From positions 154,819-218,818 of the forward strand of contig NZ_SHKP01000004.1 of NCBI RefSeq assembly GCF_004217215.1: a DNA stretch of 64,000 nucleotides, in the 5' to 3' direction. The translations under genes were made by a program, and so were the position numbers. Shown here in pieces: positions 58,109 through 64,000 of this stretch. The notes beneath the pieces were generated by a model that was not told the origin of the DNA, did no database searches, and saw only the letters and a list, made by a program, of their open reading frames with translations. The DNA comes from Rivibacter subsaxonicus. Its GTDB lineage: Bacteria > Pseudomonadota > Gammaproteobacteria > Burkholderiales > Burkholderiaceae_C. Every line of letters starts with the position of its first letter. The stretch's first letter is position 1.

Positions 58109-58807
58109 TCAGGCCGGCAGTGGCGCGCTGCGGTAGGGCTCGTCGACGGCGACGAAGTCGTGCTCGGCCAGCGCCCCGGCGATCCATTCGGCCACCGCCG
58201 GATGCGCCAGCACGCGCCCGGCGTAGGCCGCGGCGGCCGGCGGCAGCGGCAGCGCGTAGGTCTTGAGGCGGCTGCAGACCGGCGCATACATCGCGTCGGC
58301 GATGCAAAAGCGCGCGCCGAACAGCCAGGGCCCGCCATGCTGCTCGAGCTGCTGTTCCCACATCGAGCCGATGCGCTGCAGGTCGGCCACCACGCCGGGC
58401 TCGGTGGCCAGCAGGCGCGCGCCGACCTCGGGCAGCGCGGCCTCGATGTTCATCGGGCAGTGGTTGCGCAGCGTCGTGAAGCCCGAGTGCATCTCGGCGC
58501 AGATGCTGCGGGCGCGCGCGCGCGCCGCCGCATCGACCGGCCACAGCGCGAGCTGCGGATGCATCTCGGCGAGCGTCTCGGCGATGGCCAGCGTGTCCCA
58601 GATCGCGAGGCCGGTGTCGGTGACCAGCACCGGCACGCGGCCGGCCGGGCTCAGCGTGGCGACCTGGCGCTTGAACTCGCCGTCGGTCTCGAAGCCGTTG
58701 CCGAAACGCAGCTTGCGCTCGTCGAAGGCAATGCCGGCCGCACGCATCAGCACCCAGGGCCGCATCGACCACGAGGAGTAGTTCTTGTTGCCGATCACCA
58801 GTTGCAT
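58109..58807 (-). CDS. Glutathione S-transferase family protein
   Basis: 232 residues. The thioredoxin-like N-terminus reads MQLVIGNKNYSSWSMRPWVLMRAAG, with Ser in the position of the catalytic residue, followed by SPAGRVPVLV (the cis-Pro loop) and a C-terminal helical domain with FGARFCIADAMYAPVC. It conjugates glutathione to, or reduces, unknown substrates in the cytoplasm. 30 nt upstream of cca on the same strand. Confidence 0.9.
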   Translation of the reverse strand: MQLVIGNKNYSSWSMRPWVLMRAAGIAFDERKLRFGNGFETDGEFKRQVATLSPAGRVPVLVTDTGLAIWDTLAIAETLAEMHPQLALWPVDAAARARARSICAEMHSGFTTLRNHCPMNIEAALPEVGARLLATEPGVVADLQRIGSMWEQQLEQHGGPWLFGARFCIADAMYAPVCSRLKTYALPLPPAAAAYAGRVLAHPAVAEWIAGALAEHDFVAVDEPYRSAPLPA

Positions 58808-58916
58808 CTCGCTGTTCCTTCGCGGCGCCGCGGCCGCCCGTGGCGCGATGCTAGGCGAGCACGCCTGCGCCAGGGTTGAGGATCGCGCATCGCAGTGATG
58901 CGCGCGCCGGGCTCGC

Positions 58917-59867
58917 TCAGCCGCGCCGGGCGGCGGCGCGGTAGGCGTCGAGCTCGGTGCTGCCGAGCGCGCCGAGGTAGCCCGGCCCCACCGCCTCGAG
59001 CGCGGTGGCGCGGATGCCGAGCCGCTCCAGCCCTGGCAGATCGCCGCTGGCCACGTTGGGCACCTTCATCGAGGCCAGGTTGTCGGCGCTCATCAGTGGC
59101 TCGCCCGGCAACAGCGAGAGCAGTCCGGCTTCGAGCCGGGCCAGTGCGTCGGGCAGCGGCATCACCGGCCGTGCCTTGCCGGCCCAGCCGCCGGCCAGCC
59201 GCACCAGTTCGGCCAGCCGGTAGACCTTGGGGCCGGCGCACTCGATGGTCTGGCCGATGGTGGAGGGGTCGTCCAGGCAGGCGAGGATCGCGCGTGCGAC
59301 GTCTTCCACCCAGACCGGCTGGAAGGCGGCATCGGCGCCGGCCAGCGGCATTAGCGGGAAGGACTTCTGCAGGCTCGCAAACAGGTTCAGGAAGCGGTCG
59401 CCCGCACCGAAGATCACCGAGGGCCTCAGCAGCGTCAGATCGAGCCCGGCCTCGCGCAGCACCGCCTCGCCGGCGGCCTTGCTGCGCAGGTAGTTCGACG
59501 GTGCCTGTGGACCGACGCCGAGCGCGCTCAGATGCATCACGCGCCGCACGCCGGTCTGCACGCACGCCTGTGCCAGCGTGCGCGGCAGCGCCACGTGCGT
59601 GCGCTCGAACTCGGCCGCGCTGCCGTGCAGGATCGCGACCAGGTTGACTACCGCGTCGCAGCCGGCCAGCAGGCGCTCCAGCGCGGCCGGGTCGTGCACG
59701 TCGGCCTGCACCAGTTGCACCCCGGGCAGGCTGGCCAGCGCCTTGTGGCGCGGCGGGCGACGGCTCGGCACCACGATCTGGGTGTCGCCGCCGCCGGCAC
59801 GCGTCACCAGTTGCGCGGCCAGCGCGCTGCCGACGAAGCCAGTGCCGCCGAGCACCAGAAGTCTCAT
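58917..59867 (-). CDS. NAD(P)-binding complex I NDUFA9-like epimerase
   Basis: 316 residues from ATG 59867. Rossmann motif LVLGGTGFVGSALAAQL, then VMHLSALGVGPQAPSNYLRSKAAGE (S...YxxxK) and RPSVIFGAGDRFLN. This is the atypical short-chain dehydrogenase group related to the NDUFA9 subunit of complex I; in bacteria a role in quinone or isoprenoid metabolism has been suggested. Its start overlaps the stop of the transglycosylase gene (ATGA), so the two are co-translated. Confidence 0.85.
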   Translation of the reverse strand: MRLLVLGGTGFVGSALAAQLVTRAGGGDTQIVVPSRRPPRHKALASLPGVQLVQADVHDPAALERLLAGCDAVVNLVAILHGSAAEFERTHVALPRTLAQACVQTGVRRVMHLSALGVGPQAPSNYLRSKAAGEAVLREAGLDLTLLRPSVIFGAGDRFLNLFASLQKSFPLMPLAGADAAFQPVWVEDVARAILACLDDPSTIGQTIECAGPKVYRLAELVRLAGGWAGKARPVMPLPDALARLEAGLLSLLPGEPLMSADNLASMKVPNVASGDLPGLERLGIRATALEAVGPGYLGALGSTELDAYRAAARRG

Positions 59868-61939
59868 GGCAGCTCCTTCTCCGCCGGCGCCAGCGGCGCC
59901 ACGCGCGGGCCGACCGAATCGCCGAGCCTGGCCCGCAGCGACTGCGGCTTGCCGCTCATCAGCGCTGCGTAGTCGGTGCTGTTGGACAGTACCTTCTTGA
60001 CGTAGTCGCGCGTCTCGTTGAACGGGATGTTCTCGGCCCAGGCCGCGGCGTCGAGCACCGGGCCCTCGCGCCACTTGCGCGGCCGGCCCGGGCCGGCGTT
60101 GTAGGCGGCGGTGGCCAGCGGCTTGGAATCCTCGAAGCTGTCGAGCAGCAGCCGCAGGTAGCCGGTGCCCAGGCGCAGGTTCATCTCGGGATTGTCGATC
60201 TGGGCCTGGGTGTAGGACAGGCCTAGCTTGCGCGCGGTCCACTTGGCGGTGGCCGGCATGATCTGCATCAGGCCCGAGGCGCCAACGCCCGAGCGCGCGT
60301 CGGTGATGAAGCGCGACTCCTGGCGGATCAGGCCGTAGACGAAGGCCGGGTCGAGCCCGGACTCGCGCGCGTTGGCGACGACGTCCTCGCGGTAGGGCGT
60401 GGGGAAGCGCTGCGCCATGTCGACCTGCTCGCGGGTGCGTTCGCTGGTGTTGATGCAGCGATCCCAGACGCCGCGCTCGCAGGCCAGTTGCGCGGCGGCC
60501 AGCAGTTCGCGGTCGTTCATGCCGCGCAGCGAGTAGTTCCACTCGCGCACGCCCTCGTTGCGCAGGCCGATCGCGATCAGCGCCAGCGCGCGCTGCAGGC
60601 CGGCGTTATCGCTGGTGGCGCGCTTTTCCTCGGTGCTCGGCACCGGCGGGCGCGCCGGCAGCGTCAGCGGCTGGCCGAGGTCCTCGAGCGCGAGCTTGCC
60701 GTAGAAGTGCAGCGGGCTGGCGATGCTCTTGAGCAGCTCGCGCGATTGCGCCACCAGCGCCGCACTGTCCTGGCTGTCGGCGCTGAGCGCCTGCAGCGCG
60801 CGTGCCTTCCAGTAGATCCAGGTCGGATCGCGCTGCTCGGCAGCACTCATCGCGCCCACGCCCTGCACCACCTGCTGCCAGCGGCCGGCGCCATCGTTGG
60901 CGCGCAGCGCCGCGCGCACGCCCCAGGCCAGGGTCTCGTCGCTCAGCTCGGGGTCGGTGGAGCGCGCCGCCGTCTGCGCATGCTGGTAGTAGGTGCTGGC
61001 GCCGCCATCGAGCTTCTGCGCGGCCTGGCGGCCGATCCCGGCCCAGACCCAGGCGGCGGTGGTCGGCGCCAGCTTCGCGGCCCAGCGGCTGTCCATTGCA
61101 TCGGCGGCGGCGGCCGGATCGCTCGCCGCCAGGCGCACCAGTGCCAGCGCCGCGAGTTGCTGCGCGGTTGCGTCCTCGGCCGAGGCGCGACGCGCGGTGC
61201 CGGCGCCCTTGCCGCCCTTCTTGCCGTTGCCACCACCGAGCGCCAGGTAGCGCTGCGGCTGGTCGTAGAGATCGCCCACCGCCGCCGCGGCGTCGGCATC
61301 GACCAGCGCCACCGCGTTGCGCGCCGCCGTCTTGCGGTTGGCCTCGATCGAGAGCCGCGCCTTGCGCCAGGCATCGGCCGGCTTGAACTGGCCGGCCTCG
61401 TAGAGCGTCTGGGCCAGCAACGTGCAGCCGTCGTCGGCCTCGCGCTGCGCGAACCAGGATTCGCGTGCCGGCGCGCGTACGTCCTCGCCGTCAAGGTGGC
61501 GCGTGAGCAGCGCGTAGCACGTGACCTCGCGGTCGTCGTTCATGCGAAAGCGCGGGAACTCGACGCGGAAGTTGGCCCAGTCGCGGCGCTTGCCGAGTTC
61601 GAGCAGCCAGTCGTTGCGCAGCCGGTCCTCGACGTAGGTGCCGGGCCAGCGCGCGTAGAAGACCTCGAGCTCGGCCTGGCCCGCCTCGGGCAGGCGGTTG
61701 CCGAGCTCCCAGTACGCGGCCCACATCGCCAGCGGATCCTGCGGGCCGAGCTGCGCAACGGCGCCGGCCAGGCGCGCGCGGTCCTTCTTGCGCAGGGCTT
61801 CGCGGGCGTCGAGCAGCGTGGCGCGGCTGGCGTCGGAGACGTTGATCGGCGCGGCGGCCGTGGGCAGCGCCAGGCAGGCGCTCAGCGCGATCGCGGCCAG
61901 CGAGGACGAGGCAAGGAGGCGGCGCAGCAACGACTTCAT
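59864..61939 (-). CDS. slt: Soluble lytic murein transglycosylase
   Basis: 691 residues from ATG 61939, with a signal peptide LLASSSLAAIALSACLALPTAAA. An earlier in-frame ATG at 62095 would bury that signal peptide, so it is rejected. The long alpha-helical U-shaped domain (residues 40-500) is followed by the catalytic domain with IRQESRF (Glu nucleophile), GASGLMQIMPATAKW and YNAGPGRPRKWREG. It cleaves peptidoglycan in the periplasm with formation of 1,6-anhydromuramic ends. Length fits Slt70. Confidence 0.92.
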   Translation of the reverse strand: MKSLLRRLLASSSLAAIALSACLALPTAAAPINVSDASRATLLDAREALRKKDRARLAGAVAQLGPQDPLAMWAAYWELGNRLPEAGQAELEVFYARWPGTYVEDRLRNDWLLELGKRRDWANFRVEFPRFRMNDDREVTCYALLTRHLDGEDVRAPARESWFAQREADDGCTLLAQTLYEAGQFKPADAWRKARLSIEANRKTAARNAVALVDADAAAAVGDLYDQPQRYLALGGGNGKKGGKGAGTARRASAEDATAQQLAALALVRLAASDPAAAADAMDSRWAAKLAPTTAAWVWAGIGRQAAQKLDGGASTYYQHAQTAARSTDPELSDETLAWGVRAALRANDGAGRWQQVVQGVGAMSAAEQRDPTWIYWKARALQALSADSQDSAALVAQSRELLKSIASPLHFYGKLALEDLGQPLTLPARPPVPSTEEKRATSDNAGLQRALALIAIGLRNEGVREWNYSLRGMNDRELLAAAQLACERGVWDRCINTSERTREQVDMAQRFPTPYREDVVANARESGLDPAFVYGLIRQESRFITDARSGVGASGLMQIMPATAKWTARKLGLSYTQAQIDNPEMNLRLGTGYLRLLLDSFEDSKPLATAAYNAGPGRPRKWREGPVLDAAAWAENIPFNETRDYVKKVLSNSTDYAALMSGKPQSLRARLGDSVGPRVAPLAPAEKELP

Positions 61940-62101
61940 CTTGTTCTGGCGCAGGGGCAACAGCTGTGGGTCGAGAACACTGTAACGGAGCGCTTCGCGC
62001 AGGCCTTGTTGGAGGTCTCTACAAGTGTGCTGACCCGCAGGTAGCTGCACAAAATGAAGGCGCGCCTTCATGGGCAGGTACTTGTGGGACAGCACACTAG
62101 C

Positions 62102-63070
62102 TCATGAGTTCGTGCACGCGAGCCGCTCGCGCGTCCGGCTCGCCTGCTCCAGCACCCAGGCCAGGAAGTCCTCGACCTCGGGCCGCTGCACATCGGGCTC
62201 GCCGCGTGCCAGCCAGTAGGCGCAGGGCACGGCGAGCCGGCCATCGGCGCCGAAGGGCTCGACCAGGCGTCCGCTGTCGAGCGCCTCGGAAGACAGCGCC
62301 AGCCGGGCCAGCGTCACGCCCTGGCCTTCCTCGGCCGCCTGCACCTGCTGGTGGGTGAAGTTGAGGTGCAGCCAGCGCCGCGGCTCCAGCGTCGGCTCGC
62401 CGTGGCGGCTGAGCCAGTGCTGCCAGCGCAGGTAGCGCGCGCTCGGCCGTACGTCGTCCTCCTCGAGCAGGGTGTGGGCCACCAGGTCGGCGGCGCGCGC
62501 CATCGGCGGTGCGCTGCCCTGCGCGATGCGCGCCGCCAGCGCCGGGCTGATCGCCGGCGTCACGACCTCGTCGAACAGCGGCACCGTGCCGGCCGGCACC
62601 GCGCTGCTTTCGCCGAAGCGCAGCGCGACGTCGAGCTCGGTCTGGTCGAGCGCCTCGAGGCGATCGGTGGCGAGGATGCGGATGTCGATGTCGGGATGCT
62701 CGCGCTCGAAGGCCGGCAGGCGCGGGATCAGCCACAGCGAGGCGAAGGAGGCGAAGGTCGTGACGCTGACCATGCGCCGCCCGCGCGCCGAGCGGATCTC
62801 GCGCACCGTGGCATCGAGGCGCATCAGCGTCGGCCGCGCGGTCTGCAGTAGCAGCCGGCCAGCGCCGGTGAGCGCCACGTGGCGGGTGCCGCGGCTGAAG
62901 AGCTGGGCCCCGATCTCCTCCTCGAGCGACTGGATCTGGCGGCTGATCGCCGGCTGGGTGAGGCTCAGCTCCTCTGCCGCGGCGCGAAAGCTGTTGAGCC
63001 GCGCGACCGCCTCGAAGGCCCGCAGCGGGCCGATGGCCAGCGGCCGATGTCGCATCCGATTGATGTTCAT
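62102..63070 (-). CDS. LysR-type transcriptional regulator (GcvA-like)
   Basis: 322 residues. The helix-turn-helix is RLNSFRAAAEELSLTQPAISRQIQSLEEEIG, followed by the effector domain with VSVTTFASFASLWLIPRLPAFEREHPDIDIRI typical of the GcvA/AmpR subgroup. The start is taken at ATG 63070. It is divergent from the DUF2917 gene across 91 bp, so it may regulate it or itself; no LysR box was clear. A GAAGGCGCGCCTTC palindrome lies between this gene and slt (62055-62068). Confidence 0.9.
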   Translation of the reverse strand: MNINRMRHRPLAIGPLRAFEAVARLNSFRAAAEELSLTQPAISRQIQSLEEEIGAQLFSRGTRHVALTGAGRLLLQTARPTLMRLDATVREIRSARGRRMVSVTTFASFASLWLIPRLPAFEREHPDIDIRILATDRLEALDQTELDVALRFGESSAVPAGTVPLFDEVVTPAISPALAARIAQGSAPPMARAADLVAHTLLEEDDVRPSARYLRWQHWLSRHGEPTLEPRRWLHLNFTHQQVQAAEEGQGVTLARLALSSEALDSGRLVEPFGADGRLAVPCAYWLARGEPDVQRPEVEDFLAWVLEQASRTRERLACTNS

Positions 63071-63161
63071 CGCGTATTGATCAGGTGATGCGAAGTCATT
63101 GGACCGGGCCCCCTCCAAGAAGGAAGATTCATCTCACCAACCGCCGTTTCAGGAGCCGATG

Positions 63162-63467
63162 ATGAGCACTCTGATGATGCACCAACCGCAACAATCCATG
63201 GCCGCTGCCGGGATGCTGTGGCATCTGGACCCGGGTCGGGCGGTGCGCCTGGCGCCGTCGGCCCAGCCGCGCTGGTTGCGCCTGGCCGGTGGTCGGCTGT
63301 GGCTGACCCGGGATCGGGCGCTGCATGTGGCCGAGCAGCGCGGACTGCCCGCCGACGAGTGGCTGCGCCCCGGCGAGGCGGTGGCGCTGGCGCCCGGCGT
63401 CTCGGTCGTGGCCGAGGGCTGGCCGAGCGCCGACTTCGAGCTGCTGGAAGCGGCGCCCCAAGCCTAG
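63162..63467 (+). CDS. DUF2917 family protein
   Basis: 101 residues from ATG 63162, six bases after AGGAG; an ATG one codon earlier is too close to that site. The MLWHLDPGRAVRLAPSAQPRWLRLAGGRLWLTRD segment and HVAEQRGLPADEWLRPGEAVAL fit DUF2917, a small beta protein common in Burkholderiales with no known function. Divergent from the LysR gene. Confidence 0.8.
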   Translation: MSTLMMHQPQQSMAAAGMLWHLDPGRAVRLAPSAQPRWLRLAGGRLWLTRDRALHVAEQRGLPADEWLRPGEAVALAPGVSVVAEGWPSADFELLEAAPQA

Positions 63468-63527
63468 CGTGGGCCAGGGTTCGCGGCAGCCCATGCCGCG
63501 GGCCGAGCCATAGCCAAGGAGTCGACC

Positions 63528-63755
63528 ATGAGCACCTGCGTCAATGCCCAAGCCCGGCCAGCCGCCGACTTGCATCGCGAGCCTCCGATCCTGCCGCGCC
63601 ACACCCGCATCGGTTCGGCGCTGGCCAGCGCACTGATCGCCGCCGCCCTGCTGGGCGGTGTGGTGGTCGGCCTGACCATGACCGGCGACGACCCGTCGAC
63701 CCTCGCCCAGGGCGAGGGCGCGGCGGGCGCCAATCCGGTTCGATTGATTGCCTAG
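63528..63755 (+). CDS. Small membrane-anchored protein
   Basis: 75 residues; AAGGAG precedes the ATG. One hydrophobic helix (SALIAAALLGGVVVGLTM) follows a Pro-rich start (PPILPRHTRIGSAL). Unknown function; 60 nt after the DUF2917 gene, so probably the same transcript. Confidence 0.6.
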   Translation: MSTCVNAQARPAADLHREPPILPRHTRIGSALASALIAAALLGGVVVGLTMTGDDPSTLAQGEGAAGANPVRLIA

Positions 63756-63783
63756 GGCCTGTTAACGCTACCGGAGGGCTCGC

Positions 63784-63881
63784 GTGACCCAGGAAACAAA
63801 GGCCGTCAAGGCGCAAAGCGCAGCCGGGGTCGGCCCCCGGCGAGCTTTGCAACGCGGAGGGCCGCAGTTTCCTGGGATCAC
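63784..63881. repeat. Large imperfect palindromic intergenic element
   Basis: Nested arms: GTGACCCAGGAAAC (63784-63797) pairs with GTTTCCTGGGATCAC (63867-63881); GCAAAGC (63813) with GCTTTGC (63844); CCGGGG (63824) with CCCCGG (63835). The whole forms a cruciform-like hairpin of about 100 bp downstream of the last gene; a terminator or interspersed repeat. Confidence 0.65.
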
Positions 63882-63916
63882 CCTTCGGGCCCGGGTCGCG
63901 CAGGCCGCCGGGCGGC

Positions 63917-64000
63917 GGGGGGGGGGGGGGGGGGGGCCGCGGCCCCCCCCCCCCCCCCGCCCCGCACCGAGGGCCGGGCCGGCGCCGCGGCCGCCCCCCC
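63917..64000. other. Homopolymer-rich contig end, probable assembly error
   Basis: A run of 20 G (63917-63936) then a run of 16 C (63943-63958) and further G/C-only sequence. Unlike anything in the window, and typical of unreliable terminal bases. Confidence 0.7.

Noticed and set aside
61940..62095. N-terminal extension of the lytic transglycosylase
   Set aside because: The extra 52 residues would precede an intact signal peptide, blocking its function; ATG 61939 is a better start.

Overview
This window is a piece of a high-GC betaproteobacterial chromosome. It most likely comes from the Burkholderiales (Rubrivivax, Leptothrix or Ideonella relatives). The evidence is the roughly 70% GC coding style, the double-length UvrA typical of that order, the hrcA / nadK / recN / rapZ block, a polyhydroxybutyrate-oligomer hydrolase and DUF2917. 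No 16S gene is present, so the genus is not fixed. The far right end (from about 63917) dissolves into G and C homopolymers and looks like a poor-quality contig end.

Left flank (1-23116), ordinary chromosome: end of a 3-hydroxybutyrate oligomer hydrolase; a periplasmic binding protein; an alpha/beta hydrolase with an intergenic-type repeat inserted in frame; a lipoprotein; a membrane protein; a two-gene operon of glycosyltransferase and FAD oxidoreductase facing away from a 1,903-residue UvrA; a run of small minus-strand genes (SRPBCC/DUF2784, YdeI-like, NTF2-like, GNAT, YCII, DUF4386); a Lon-substrate-domain protein; then rapZ-recN-nadK facing hrcA and a small outer-membrane protein.

Island (about 23145-56370), roughly 33.2 kb, visibly lower in GC: it sits inside a tRNA-Ile(CAU) gene, with the crossover in the anticodon arm. 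A 13-bp core is repeated at both ends. The tRNA 5' half (41 nt, with its promoter) is on the left and the 3' half (36 nt) on the right, and neither end restores the missing half. The island carries a tyrosine recombinase at its left end, inverted-repeat arm sites at both ends, and its own complete tRNA with anticodon CAU and the same acceptor-stem C4-G69/C5-G68 pairs. A natural reading is that the element breaks the host gene for the AUA-decoding tRNA and supplies a replacement.

Island cargo, left to right: (i) a 1.4-kb non-coding stretch with at least 24 consecutive hairpins, five of them closed by GNRA tetraloops on the minus strand only, flanked by unrecognised proteins - a candidate giant structured RNA; (ii) a GmrSD-type DUF262/DUF1524 protein, then a 1,642-residue NERD-kinase-helicase protein overlapping a 503-residue unknown protein; (iii) an HTH regulator, small unknown genes, a broken phosphoesterase and the tRNA; (iv) a DISARM-like defence operon (adenine methylase, DrmE-like, DrmA, DrmB, DrmC) followed by two unknown proteins and a HEPN-like protein; (v) near the right end, one solitary type I-E CRISPR-like repeat and an outward-facing promoter. 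No relaxase or type IV secretion genes are visible, so this is a defence island that can probably integrate and excise but not transfer itself.

Right flank (56371-64000), ordinary chromosome: DUF1428, CCA-adding enzyme, glutathione S-transferase, an NAD(P)-binding epimerase overlapping a soluble lytic transglycosylase, a LysR regulator, DUF2917, a small membrane protein, and a strongly palindromic intergenic repeat.
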